A stretch of 64,000 nt of DNA from Fragilaria crotonensis (taxonomy: Eukaryota > Bacillariophyta > Fragilariophyceae > Fragilariales > Fragilariaceae). Shown here in pieces: positions 30,737 to 42,500 of the stretch. A program made the position numbers and the translations under genes. The stretch lies in NCBI GenBank assembly GCA_022925895.1, contig JAKSYS010000127.1:48389-112388 (forward strand). The letters run 5' to 3'. A model generated the notes under the pieces. That model did not search any database and was not told the origin of the DNA. It saw only the letters and a list, made by a program, of their open reading frames with translations. Position 1 is the stretch's first letter. Each line of letters opens with the position of its first letter.

Positions 30737-31097
30737 TACCACCACATTGATCGCTGATGCGTCGATAGTTATCATGCACGCAAAGAAAACTAACAGTGTA
30801 TCCATATTGATGGATCTCTGTTCTCCGTAAGACTGTAATACTAGTAGTACTAATTGGCATAACAGAACAGTTCAATTTTGACTTTACGGTAGTATTGAGT
30901 CCTTCACAGCAAACTTGGGTCCTACAGTACCCATCAACTCCCTCCGCCATTACCAACGTCAAATTCACTATGGGTCTCGACTCCAATGTAGTAGTACAGA
31001 GCATAATCTTGGCTGCTGCTGAGCTGACGAAGTGTTGAGACGCTATAGAACTGCTTTTTATCATACATCATACTTTAGTACATGGCGGCATCGAACA
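30737..31097. other. Intergenic region
   Basis: No gene seen. The minus-strand open frame at 30705-31064 has no recognisable domain. Confidence 0.35.
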
Positions 31098-31765
31098 TGT
31101 CGAATATCGAATCATGCGATCGTAAAGAGGGCAAGCCACACCGTACTGCCACGACCAAGCAGTCTCCGCGTAGTTTCAGTGACCAGATTTGGCATTTAGT
31201 TTCTGCATGACAGTGCATAATGAATGATTATTGAAGATTGGGAAACGCAAGCAAAACCAACAGCAACCCCACCGTCCACAAAAACCCTACAAGGTTGTGG
31301 TGAATTTGTTGCAAAAACGGCTGCGGGAGGGACTCTTTTTCAATATCATGCTTGTTTGTCCCGCACACACCGCTCCGGCAAACAAAAGTAGAGGATCAGA
31401 CTCGTGTTACAGCAACATTATGCTGCACGTCGTAGCAAAGCATCGCCGTTGCGAGTAGTACTTCTGAACGCTCCCGCATCAAATCAGTGCTCCTACTTGA
31501 CAGGCCTGCAGTCAATTCGTCGTACGACACCAAGACCTGGAAATGGTTAATTAGTTGTACAAGGATGGTGATTTTGTCATGCTTTTGCAAACGCTGGTGT
31601 TCTCAACACACCTTCCGATTCATGAAATAGAACTACAATTTATCTGTTTTCTTATGACGCGATGCAAGAAGATGCTCAAAACCTTGATCTCTTTGATGGC
31701 GCCTCTGGTACTGGTGTTTCGTTGGAACGAATGTGCGAAACACTACAGACGAAGGGGCTCATCGT
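31098..31765 (+). pseudogene. Decayed plus-strand partner module of the LRR cluster, copy 1
   Basis: Coding-like pieces in changing frames: ATG 31098 starts a short frame (MSN, KPHRTATTKQ, SFSDQIW); DWETQAKPTATPP with GCGEFVAKTAAGG at 31233-31380; a KDGDF piece at 31555; then MQEDAQNLDLFDGASG from 31662. Similar pieces recur at 36737-36840 and 37286-37400 (copy 2), and weakly at 39120-39200 (copy 3). Each lies on the LRR gene's downstream side. I do not recognise the family. The coding strand is uncertain, because at copy 2 the minus strand is open for 198 codons. Confidence 0.35.
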
Positions 31766-32656
31766 TCAACCAATCACCGTTGGAAATGAAATGATTGCAA
31801 CTGTTGGTACTCCCTGGTTCTGCCTTCGACGCAGCGATTGTGCAACCGTACGGTACAAACGCATCGGGTCGGGGGTCGTGGGCAGCCCTGTCATTGGGGC
31901 CGCGGTGAGGGACGCCGTTGTGGGATCGGGGGTTGTGGGCGCCCCGATGCTTGGGACCGTGGTGGGGGACGTCAAGGGAGAACTCCGTGCTGCAGATGGT
32001 TGTCGAACAAAAAGTGCAACCATTACAACCACCGCAGCAGCAAAACCGCACGAACACAAGATACTCCCCAAAAATATCCATCGATACAAGGGACTTTCGT
32101 ACCATTTCATGCTGGGGTATTGGGCCTCGGCAACAATCAGTGTTCCCTCCTCGTTTCCATCCGGTACCTGTACCACTTTCAATTGTAGCGCTACTGGTGT
32201 CGTGCTCACCGGCAAATGCTCCTGCGGAGTTTGCCACTCCATCTTCCTGCTTGGACTCTTCATTCGTACGCTCTCTGGCGGAATCATACGAACTCATGGG
32301 TGGCCTGAATGTGTGAAGTGTGGCAGTGTCGTGAGATGATCGTACCGGAAATGCTCCTGGAGCGACATCGTGATTCTTTGCAGAAAACATCCGGAGGCTT
32401 TTTTTATCGAGTCTACCATTCCAAACCCAGGTAAATGCATTTGTTCACTCGGCGGTGCATGTTCCAATCTTTTAGTACCGCTGACACTACCAAGAGCAAC
32501 ATCGTGATCATCAGGGGAACCAGACGGAGCCAACGACATGGCCATGCTCGACAAATCAGATGAAAATACTTCAGCAATGCCATCATCCTTGATGCCATCT
32601 CCCGGAGAATCCCTGACAATGTCGTCAGCGCCGTAGGCCCGGCTACGACTCTCCAT
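31766..32656 (-). pseudogene. LRR-protein paralogue B, truncated and frameshifted
   Basis: The N-terminal half of the LRR membrane protein at 33262-34964, with the same landmarks: EVFSSD, SSMAMS, NHDVAPGA, SSYDSAR, ESKQEDGV. Then VPDGNEEG..MVAEAQ-like sequence, KWYESPLYRWIFLGSIL and a membrane helix, and a Pro-Thr-rich linker. These are spread over three minus-strand frames (32656-32400, about 32390-32190, about 32190-31766). After the linker there is no leucine-rich repeat region; the frame ends at 31766. It is therefore a truncated copy. Its upstream flank (32690-32940) still matches the flank of the next copy. Confidence 0.7.
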
Positions 32657-33261
32657 CAGAAACAAGATTTATAGACCGGTGCAGAACAGTGTGCACGTGA
32701 GTTGAAGCATTCATGAAGCGATTGCCTTTGGTCTCCAAGTTTTCTAATCAGATCTCCTCCGAGTATTCCGTGAACTGCGAGCACTCCAAGTAACAATCTA
32801 CCACTCCTACTCGTCTCGTCCTGCCTGCGAGCCGTAAAATCAATGAAACAAGGGAGGTCAAGATTGGCAAGTCTTTCAGCCCTTGAAGCGTGCTGGAGTA
32901 CCTCACACCCTTGTATTTTTCAATATATCTTAATCCACAATAATAACTACTACTAACTACCCGATACCAGACATCAGCATATGAGGAGGTGAGATGTGAG
33001 AGCTGTCTGCGAGAAAGGAGGTCAGAAGTCAGAAGGCAGGCAGAGAAATGAACCTGAACTTACAATTGAATCGTACTCGAACTAAAGTATACACTGGTGT
33101 ACGAGTACTGGAGTTCTATTCGTACGACATCTAAAACATATGATACAGACTTCGTACTCTAGTAGTATGTACTGTAGTACAGAATTTGTTGGGAGTTACA
33201 TATTCAAATCAGGTCAGGAGCCCACGGCCGATTGCGTATTCATTCATTCGTTCCTTGCTTG
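32657..33261. other. Duplicated 5' flank of LRR copy B and 3' flank of copy A
   Basis: About 32690-32940 aligns by eye with 35030-35285 and in part with 38685-38810, sharing GAATCAGAT, ACTCCGAG, CTCGTTTCGT/CTCGTCCTG and GCGAGCCG words. This is the likely promoter region of the LRR gene family. Confidence 0.5.
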
Positions 33262-34964
33262 TTAGCCACAGGACTTGGAATCAGAATCCACACAACAACC
33301 TGGAGCACATATGATTTCACCACAGTCGATGTAGATATACAAGTAGAGAAATGGGAGTGAGCAGAGGGACGACGGAATTGTCCCCTTCAACTCATTATTG
33401 AAAAGAGCCAGCTGCGTCAATTGTGTCAAGAGTTCGATCTCACTGGGAATTGTTGAAGTCAACGAATTGTTGAAGAACGACAACACATTCAACTGTGTCA
33501 AGCTTCTGATCTCACTTGGAATTGCGGAAGTGAACAAATTGTTATCGACATACAACCAAGACAACTTTGTTAAGAGTCCGATCTCACTTGGAATTGTAGA
33601 AGTCATCGCATTGCTTGAGAGATCCAACAACTCCAACTGTGTCAAGCGACTGAACGCACTTTGAATTGTGGAAGTAAACGAATTGATTTCGAAATCCAAG
33701 TATGTCAACTTTGTCAAGAGCCCGATCTCACTTGGAATTGCGGAGGTCAAAAAATTGTTGGAGAAATCCAATGCCGTCAACTGCGTCAAGCGCCCGATCT
33801 CACTTGGAATTGTGGAAGTGAACGAATTCTTTTCGAAATTCATGAACGTCAACTTTGTCAAGAGCCCGATCTCACTGGGAATTGTGGAAGTCAGATAATT
33901 TGTGTAGAAAGACAGATAGGTCAACTGTGTCAAGAGGCCGATCTCACTAGGAATCGTGGAATCAATCGTCATGCCGCCAAACTTAAGTGTCAATCGACAC
34001 TTTGTCACGTTTGAAATGTCAAGAAAGTTGCAGGCAATTGCTTCCGGCGTCAAGGAGGTCGGTGTCGAGGGGGGGATTGCCGGTGCAATTGGGGCCGTGG
34101 TGGGCGGCGCTACCGAAATTGGTGTGAAAATTGGCACTGATATGGGGCTGCTGTAGTCGGAACCGGAGTGGTGGGCGCCGCTGTAGTTGGTACCGGAGTG
34201 GTGGGCGCCGCTGTTGTTGGTACTGGAGTGCTGGGTTGCATCAAGGAAGAACTAGAAGCTGCAGATGGTTGCCGAACGACGAGTACAACCACCGCGCCAA
34301 GAAGAGCACACGCAAACAAGATACTCCCCAAAAATATCCATCGATACAAGGGACGTTGGTACCATTTCAGTGTGAGGTGTTGGGCCTCGGCAACCATCAT
34401 TGCTCCATCCTCGTTTCCATCCGGTACGCATAGTGCTTCCACAGTGTACACACTTCCAGCCGCCATGCGACGGCTGTCGTGCGCGTCGGGATATGCTCCT
34501 GCAGAGTCTGGCACTCCGTCTTCCTGTTTGGATTCATCATTTGTACTCTCTCTGGCGGAATCATACGAACTTATTGGTGACCTGGATGCCTGACTTGTGG
34601 CAGGGTTGCGAGGTGATCGTAAGGGAATTGCTCCGGGAGAGACGTCATGATTCTTCTTTGCATCCCACGAGTCTACCATTCCTAACCCGAGCACATGCAT
34701 TTTTCCACCCGTTGGTGTCTGGTTCACTTTTTTAGTTCCACTAACTCTACCAGCATGAGCAACGTCACGATCATCGTTGTCCTCAATCTTTGACGAAGAT
34801 GGTAACTGCAACGAAGAGTGAGGAGAAGAACCAGAAGGAACCGACGACATGGCCATACTTGACATATCAGATGAAAATACTTCAGCATCTTCACCCCCCT
34901 GGATGCCATCACCTGATGAATCCTTGGCAATGTCAACGTCTTCGGTACTGTCGTGATTCTCCAT
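33262..34964 (-). CDS. Membrane-anchored leucine-rich-repeat protein A, one frameshift
   Basis: Starts at ATG 34964 (a TTG lies three codons upstream). An acidic Ser-rich cytosolic region of about 205 residues leads to one membrane helix (RWIFLGSILFACALLGAVVVLVV), then a linker of repeated PVPTTAAPT. The frame stops at 34110, but continues in the next frame from about 34144, where a C run is one base short. There follow a cysteine-containing cap (IACNFLDISNVTKC), eight 24-residue LRRs with the consensus TSTIPSEIGLLTQLTxLxFxxNxL, and a C-terminal cap IDCGEIICAPGCC. This is the type II receptor-like LRR architecture that is expanded in diatoms. The ligand is unknown and there is no kinase domain. 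Confidence 0.8.
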
Positions 34965-36014
34965 CAGAAACAAGATTTATATACCGGTGCTGGAGTTTGG
35001 GAATACTTGAGTAATGGAGTAGAACAGTGTGCACGTGAGTTAAAGCATGAATGTAGCGGTTGCAAATTGGTCTCAAGTTTTCGAATCAGATGTCTGTCCT
35101 ACGAGTATCTCGAGAACTGTTTGCACGCCGAGTAGTATGCAAACAATTTGCCACTCCGATTCTCGTTTCGTTCTGGTTGCGAGCCGAAACTTTCATGCAA
35201 CAATGGAGTCAAGAACAGCAACTCTTTCGGTCCTCGCAATGTGCTGGAGCACTCACAATCTCGTATTTCTCAATATCTTAATGCAGATACAGGTGCATTA
35301 ATGAGAGATGAGAGCTGTGTGTGCGAGGAATGAATGCAAGCAAATTCGCTCAAAAGATAATCCGGAACATATTCATACTTTAATCGTACGGGTACAACTC
35401 GAATACTCGTGTACGACTAGTACTCCGTCTACACTGCAAGGCAAAAGGCAAATCCAGACTTTGTACTGATACAAGGTAATAATAATACTACTAGTAGCAC
35501 TACAATGTACATGTACTTGTATGACATACTAGAGTACTTGTACCAGGTTTTGTATGTAGCGTAGATATGTTTGCAATTTGTACAGCATGCCCATTGTCAT
35601 ACGGTCGCCACGTCGCCACTGGCGATGATACAGTATATCATGGTCGTTCAGCAATTGTGCAGTAATTGTAATCAGTATGATACAGCAGTCTAGCCGGAGA
35701 TCTTGCACTACAATTACACTTGTCTACACCGAGTACAGGTACTGGGTAATAGATGTTGAGCATTTACTGGAGTACTGTACTGTGTACTGAACTCCAAGAG
35801 TGGCACAGGGGTGACTATATAATAGAGCCTATGAAGTATGAAGTGTACTGTATTAAAAATATTAAGACAGGAGCGCAGGAAGGTCCGGCCCATGCACGTT
35901 CCAGCAATACCGTTAGGGGCAGTTGAGTTTGCGCGCCAGCCTTGCTCCGATTTGCATGATGCGAGAATTTTAGCAATCGTAATGATCCATCCGAGCCGGC
36001 AAGGTTGCTGCATC
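34965..36014. other. 5' flank of LRR gene A and AGTAC-rich spacer
   Basis: 35030-35285 is the duplicated upstream region. 35390-35790 is very rich in GTAC, AGTACT and CTAGTA words. 35878-36000 is GC-richer and starts with GGAAGGTCCGGC, which is inverted at 36464-36475. No gene seen. Confidence 0.45.
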
Positions 36015-36475
36015 GTAAGCAAATTTTTTCTTGACAGTAAGCAAAATCAGTAAGCAAATTATGCCGGTAAGCAAATTTTGTAAGCAAATTTTTTCTGTAA
36101 GCAAATTTGATTTTCGTAAGCAAATTCTTCTTTGCTGTAAGTAAATTTTATTTAGGTGTTTGAAAATTGGTATGTTTTTACGTAGAAAAGACAGTCCCCG
36201 TAAGCAAATTTAATCTCCCAGTAAGCAAATTTTGTAAGCAAATTTCTGCTTACAATAGATTTGCTTATGGTAAGCAAATTCCGTCAGCAATTTCATTCGT
36301 AAGCAATTTTTCTTTCGCTGTAAGCAAATTTTCTTACAGACGTCAGCCGTGTCACCACCACGCCGGCACATCCAATTTTGCGCCAGCCCGACATAGATCG
36401 GAACTTGTTTCCCTCCCGGCGGGCGGCGCGCATACTTCCTTTATGCAGGACTTCGCCCGTATTGCCGGACCTTCC
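35878..36475. mobile_element. Possible short inverted-repeat element carrying the array
   Basis: GGAAGGTCCGGC at 35878-35889 is exactly inverted at 36464-36475, and GC-rich arms flank the array on both sides. No target duplication is visible, so this is tentative. Confidence 0.35.
36015..36339. repeat. Interspersed GTAAGCAAATT array
   Basis: Eleven exact copies of GTAAGCAAATT, plus variants (GTAAGCAAAATC, GTAAGTAAATT, GTAAGCAATTT) and two inverted pieces (TGCTTAC, ATTTGCTTA), in 325 bp. Spacing is irregular, from 12 to about 75 bases, and the spacers differ, so it is neither a simple tandem repeat nor a CRISPR. Confidence 0.9.
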
Positions 36476-36591
36476 AGATGAATCGAAAGCCAGGCGAAAA
36501 ACAACAAGCTCCACACGCACCAATTCGCACCAGAGTCTGCCGCGTTGACGCCTTGAAACGCAACCAAACGAAACTGAAATTGATCATGTTA

Positions 36592-37188
36592 CTAGTGTAA
36601 TGCAACTCGGAAGTAGAGAAGTGAGCACGGAGAGACGGAGACGATCCGCGTAGTTAAGCGGGAGGTCCCGCGAAGTGTCGGGGCTTGAGACCATGCTACC
36701 AGGGCTGCTTTGTTAAAAACGATACATTGTAGCAACGAATGTCGAATCATGCTGTTCGTGAACGATGGCGAAGACACAAGCCACACCACACTGCCACAGC
36801 CAAACAGACCCCCGTTAACTTTCTTTAGTGCCAGATTGAGCCGCCCTTGTATAGTTTTCATCGGGCGTGCTGGAACATCGAGAATTTGAAGTAGTGCATG
36901 TTGAATATCGTTGAAGCCGAACTGTGGACAGACGGTGGATGGACGAAGATCGCGCACAAAATGAAGGAACCGCGACATGAGAAAGTGGCGACTATAAAGC
37001 GATCCATCGGGAACAACGGATACGATGAGACCATTGATGGAGCTGGGATCAGAAACGTCAATGCAATGAAGACGAATCATTGCAGCATTAACAGCGATGG
37101 AGAACACGGGTGTGTGCACGATCACGAATGGCGAAGGGAGAATCGGCGATTGGATTATGAGACTGAGCACATCGGATGATGAACTCAT
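36592..37188 (-). CDS. Hypothetical 198-residue protein
   Basis: ATG 37188 to stop 36592. No family is recognised. The sequence looks protein-like (FGFNDIQHALLQILDVPARP, then NGGLFGCGSVVWLV) and ends in a Ser/Arg-rich tail. The same DNA, read on the plus strand, resembles the partner-module relic at 31098-31200, so either strand could be the original coding strand. The minus frame is the longest here and lacks any stop. Confidence 0.35.
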   Translation of the reverse strand: MSSSSDVLSLIIQSPILPSPFVIVHTPVFSIAVNAAMIRLHCIDVSDPSSINGLIVSVVPDGSLYSRHFLMSRFLHFVRDLRPSTVCPQFGFNDIQHALLQILDVPARPMKTIQGRLNLALKKVNGGLFGCGSVVWLVSSPSFTNSMIRHSLLQCIVFNKAALVAWSQAPTLRGTSRLTTRIVSVSPCSLLYFRVALH

Positions 37189-37532
37189 ATTAATTTAAAA
37201 TCTGGTTTACTGAAATCGAACCACTCTAGCAAGCTAGATTACGGGATCTGTTACTTTACTGTACAGTCGTACTCTACTACACTAGTAGTTTCAACAGTGC
37301 AAGGATGGCGATTTGGCGTTCCTTGCAAACTCTCGCGTTCTAAACCAACTGTTTTCTCATAACGCAGTGCATGAGGAAGCTCAAAAGTCTGATCCCATTG
37401 ACTAAGATGGACCACATAGTGTTGGACGCGGTAGAGCTGCGAATCCGTCTTAAACCCTATCGCAGAGTGGATGCGGGTAGAAACCTCAGCGGATTTCAAT
37501 TACACTGCTTACTCAGTGCCGATCGCATTCCT

Positions 37533-38656
37533 TTAATCACAGGAAGAAACAGTACTGTAATCATAACAACAACCTGAAGCACATGCGATTTCACCACAGT
37601 CGATGTAGATAGACGATGAGAGAGAAGGGATTGAGCAGAGGGATGATGGAATTGTCCCCTTCAATGTATTGTTGGAGAAATCCAACGCCGTCAACTGAGT
37701 CAAGAGTCCGATCTCATTTGGAATTGTTGAAGTCAACGAATTGTTGAAGAGCGACAAAAAAGTCAGCCGTGTCAAGAGTCCGATCTCACTCGGAATTGTG
37801 GACGTCAATGAATTTCTGGAGAAACCCAACAACGCCAACTGGGTCAAGCGTCCGATCTCGCTTGGAATTGTGGAGTCAACTGATTGTTGTAGAACGCCAA
37901 CAACGTCAACTGTGTTAACAGTCCGATCTCAGTTGGAATTGAGGAAGTCAAGGAATTGAAGTAGAAACCCAACCACGTCAACTGCGTCAAGAGTCCAATC
38001 TCGCTGGGAATTGTTGAAGTCAACTGATTGCTATAGAAACCCAAGTACGTCAACTGTGTCAAGAGTCCGATCTCAGTGGGAATTGTGGAACCAGTCGTTG
38101 TGTCGTCATCATTGTAAGCGTCAAACTTGACTGTCGATCGACACCTTGTTACGTTTGGAATAGAAAGGAAGTTGCACGCAATTCCTAGCGGCGTCAAGGA
38201 GGTGGGCGCCGGGGTTGGGGGCGTAGTATGACTGAAAAGTACAACCATGACAACCACCACCGCACCAGCAAAACCAAACGCACACAAGGCAAGACACGCA
38301 ACAATCCATCTACGTTGGTAACATTTCGTTCTGTGGTATTGGGTCTTGCCAACCATGACTGTCGCATCCTCGATCCCTTCCAGTATAATCCGTTGTGCTT
38401 CCACAGTATGCACATCGCTTTCACTTGCAACATGACCTGTGTCATGACCTTCAGTATGTTCTCCTGCGGAGTGTTGCACTTCATCTTCCTGCTTGGATTC
38501 TCGGTTCCTACTCTCTCTGGCGGCATCATGCGAACGAATTGGAGACCTGAGTGCCTGGCTTGTTGCTGTGTTGTGAGTTGCGATCTGATCATACGGGAAG
38601 GAATGCTCGGGAGCGACGCTGTGATTGCCTTCCATAACAATCGAAGGGCTTTCCAT
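37533..38656 (-). CDS. Membrane-anchored leucine-rich-repeat protein C, one frameshift
   Basis: Third copy of the LRR family, starting at ATG 38656. It has a shorter Ser/Glu/His-rich cytosolic part of about 115 residues, one membrane helix (WIVACLALCAFGFAGAVVVVMVVLF), a short Pro-Thr linker, the cap IACNFLSIPNVTRC, then LRRs of the TSTIPSEIGLLTQLT type. The frame breaks at about 37874 (a two-base A run is one base short) and resumes to 37533 with more LRRs and the cap IDCGEIACASGCC. About six LRRs in total, fewer than copy A. It has the same orientation as copies A and B. Confidence 0.78.
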
Positions 38657-39541
38657 CGAGTCTATTGCACTCCACTACCTCGAATCAGATCAACTCCGAG
38701 CACTACTCCGAGCTTTCCGAGTACGTCTCGTCCTGTTCGCGAGCCGAAAATCTTCATACAACGAGCAGATGAGGTCACGAGTCAAGGCGTCATGACGTCA
38801 AGACAACTTATTCGTCCTCAAGGTGTGGTTGAGTACTGACTCTGAGTACTGAGTACTGACAACCTCGTACAATATGCATGCCATACTGGACTCTATTATT
38901 TTGTTATTGTCGTGCAAGAAACTTGTCGTATGTCATATCCATACACCATACAGATAGAGTAGTACTTAATGCCTGGAGTACTGTACTCCAAGCATGGCGC
39001 AAAACAATACTGCATACACGTTCAAATCGCAACAAGTCTCATCTTGGCTGCTGAGCTTATAATGTAGTAGTAGTAAGGAGACTTTAGGCTTGCATTGTGA
39101 TACATAATAACTACATGTAGCATCGAACTTCAAACATCGAAGCATGCGCTCCATCGACGACGGCGAAGAGGGAAAATCTTCAGATAAAGTGCAATTGAAG
39201 ATTTGGAACGGGATCTCTGCACAAACGTTCAACCAGGCACAAACAGAAGGTGCAGGAAAGAAGAATGAGCTGCCAAGTGCTCCAGCAAATAACACGAAAT
39301 TTGGGTCGCTGTATGTCTTTTATCGAACTAAATGCACACGACGCAAGTAATGTTCGGTATGCATAGGAAAAAAGTGTAAGATGGATAGGGGAGGCATTCG
39401 ACATGCGGCTATCCTCATACACCATGCTCGTCTTGAGTGCCAGGACCAGATTCTGAAAGAGAAGCATTTCCCTTATCAATCTTCGACAAAGCTACCATTT
39501 TCACCTGGCGAGTCCCTACCAGAACATCCCACAACGTCCCT
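38657..39541. other. Duplicated LRR 5' flank and partner-module copy 3
   Basis: 38685-38810 resembles the upstream flanks of LRR genes A and B. 39119-39210 resembles 31089-31200. A plus-strand frame at 39144-39350 and a minus frame at 38966-39295 are both open with no recognisable domain. Confidence 0.4.
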
Positions 39542-42500
39542 TCATCGTTCAACTTCACTGCTCAGTGAAGACGACGATGACGATATTGGGGTACCCAGCG
39601 ATGACAAATCGTTGTCGTTGGGTTCCCCGCCATCCGATGAAGAGCTGGAAACCTGAACGATCCCTGGAGGAAGGGACAATTCCCCCATTCGATCTGCCGC
39701 TGCGAGCCTTGACATTGATCGAGAGAGGGCCCACACCAATACTTCATCGGGTCGATCATGTTCCGGAGCACCAGCGTCAGCAATGGAACCCCAAATATCT
39801 TTCTCTGCCATTCTTTGATCAGAAAGAGGCATTGGCTGCAAGCGATCCACAGTGTTGACCTTGTCAGTGCTGTGGCCCCCCACAAATTTATTTGGACCAG
39901 CAGCCACGGCATCATCGGCAATAACAGCATCAGCTTCCATCGAGAAACGACCCAAGGCAGATTCAAAGGCGGCCACTTCAAGTGCATCTTGGAAGGCAAC
40001 CGTTTTCCCCTTGTCAGTAGTGTCCACGTCATCTGCACCACCTACCACGGAATCAAAGTAGGAAGAATCGCTTTTATCGTCCTGATCTGTATGCTCATGA
40101 AGGGACCGCAGCCGGACGTCGAATAAGCCGGAAAGTGTTGGTGGTGGCATACTCGACCTCAGATCGTTTCTGTCGTAGGAACGAGTCAGGGTCGGATCCG
40201 CAGTTGACTTCCGTCTCGCTACTGAGTTGGCGCGCATGCTGGAGGAAAACGCAGAAAGGCGTTGACTCCTGCGTTGTTGGAAGCGAAGCAAGGATGATTC
40301 AGGTTGATGGGAAGCGTCTTGGACTTTAGTTCCAGCCATAGCCACAAACGACGTATTCGGTCCTTCTCCGGACTTCTCAAAGGGGTCTTCGATCATGCTA
40401 AGCTGTACGGACGCACGTGAAAGTGCAGATGTGGGTTGCCTTGTCTGAAGATCAGAAAAGGAGTCCGTCGCTGGCATCGGAGCACACATGATTTCAGAGG
40501 ATGTATGCAAGTTCTGCCTCGTCGAAAAGTCTGAAATAGAGTCCTCGACCGGTAGGGAGCCAGCGAGTCTCGGAATCCGTTCAAATCGCTTCGAGAGATG
40601 CGTAAAGACTCTGGTTGAGGAACCGGCTGCCACCTGCCGACTATTGAAGTCTGAAAAAGAGTCATGGTAAGGATAAGGTGCGGAGACAAACTCGCTGTCA
40701 GAACCACGTGAGTCCATATCATCACTATCGCTGTCAGTCGATGGCGAATCTCCGATTGTCCCTGTCACAGCAACGACAGCCCTTGGCAGTGGATTTGGAT
40801 CTGCGTTGGCATTTGAAGGATTCCCTTCCAAGGCGCTCGACGAGTCGCCGCTTGATGATGCATCATCACTGACAGAAGTCCGTGGAGACGTCATGGAGGG
40901 CATAGATGATCCTTCACTATCGCTGCCAGTCGATGGCAAATCTCCAACAATCCCTGTCGCGGTCATGACAGCCCCTGAAAATGGATTTGAATCTGCGTTG
41001 GTACTCAAAGAATCCCCTTCCGATGCGCTCGAAGAGTCGCTAGTTGATGAAGCATCATCACCGAAAGGAGCCCCAGCTACGGCGGCTGGTGTAGGAGATG
41101 CCGTGGAAGGAGCTGACGACACTTCATTATCGCTATGAGAGGATACAGCGCCTCCACTTATTCCTCCCGCGGCAACGACAGCTCCTGGCAGTGGATTGCG
41201 ATCTGTTGTGACATTCGAAATATCACCTTCCGAGGCGCCCCTTGACGAAGCATCACCACTGAAATAAGTCCCGGCCACCACTGGAGCTGCAAGTAACATC
41301 ATGCCACCATCGAGTCCTCTTTCACCGGACATGGAGGTGTCTGATCGGGCGACGAATCTGAATTTCAGACGACATGAAATTTTCTACCTCAGCAGCCGTC
41401 TCAGAAACCGAGGCATCACCGACGCCGATGGCCTTTGATTCCGTATGCCTTGCTCGTGGAAGGTCATCAGGTCGCAAGACATACATGGTATTGATGGCAT
41501 TGACGTCTGTAACAGGTGATGCCGCGTCGATGTTCGAAGGCACGATGATGTCAGCCACGCTTTCCTCGTCATCGCTAGTCTGACCTTCATCGTAGGACGA
41601 CTCGCTGTCGCTGAATGACGCCATAGCTGGGACATTGGCCGCTGCAACTGCTGGCAGCAATTCAACCATAGGTTCTTGTTGTGAACTTCGAGCTGAATCT
41701 GGTCTGCCGTTCGACGCTGAAGCGTTGAAGGAGTTTGTAGCATTCGTCGTAATCAAGGTAGCATTTGGAGCACCACTTGACGAAACGGCGATGGCATTCG
41801 TCTCAGAAGTGTCCCACTCGTCATCGCTATTATATCGTTCGTCTTCACTCCGTGATAAACCAACGACGACTCCAATCATCGTTGCAGAAGCTATAGCTAC
41901 TTCAGCAGTTTTCGGGTCGTAATTCGTAATTCCTGTCGCCAGATCCTCAGTGCTGCTACTGCCTGACGAGCTGCTTGACGAAGTGGAATCCCCGGCAGAA
42001 CTACTACTCTCTTCGTCGGAGCTTGAATCCGTTGACGTGTCACTATTCGCATCCGAAGCCATTCCATTTGAGACTGCAATTGCAGCTGCCAACCCTTTGG
42101 CAATATCTCCCTAGAATGATCAGCGGTTGGGTCAAATTGAGCAGTTTCGAAGCCTGTATCAACTGCTCCGGCGAACTCATCTTACGTTCGGCCCAAATAT
42201 CAGCCGAGTCCGTTGATAAGTCACTCCCATCGGAATGATCTGGGTCGAATTGCGCCGTTTCAGACGCGAGTACCAACTCTTTCGGTGCGTCATCGTTTCG
42301 TTCCATATAGCTAGTGTCTAAAGGATCCCCCGTGTCCTCAAATTGTTCGAAACGATCCTCTGCAATAATCCCCACGGCAACCCCAAGTGCCATTCTTCCG
42401 TCGTAAATGTTCTCCTCGTATGGAGAGGCATGGATCGACGAATCGACATACAACGGTGTCGACTCTGATGTTGTTTCCGTGTCGGTTGTCTTTCCGTTAT

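Noticed and set aside
31662-32339. 225-codon plus-strand ORF
   Set aside because: From about 31800 on it is the antisense of the LRR-protein N-terminal copy, which aligns to two paralogues on the minus strand. Only its first part belongs to the partner module.
36015-36339. CRISPR array
   Set aside because: The repeat is only 11 bp, spacing is irregular, spacers vary in length from about 1 to 60, and the surroundings are eukaryotic.
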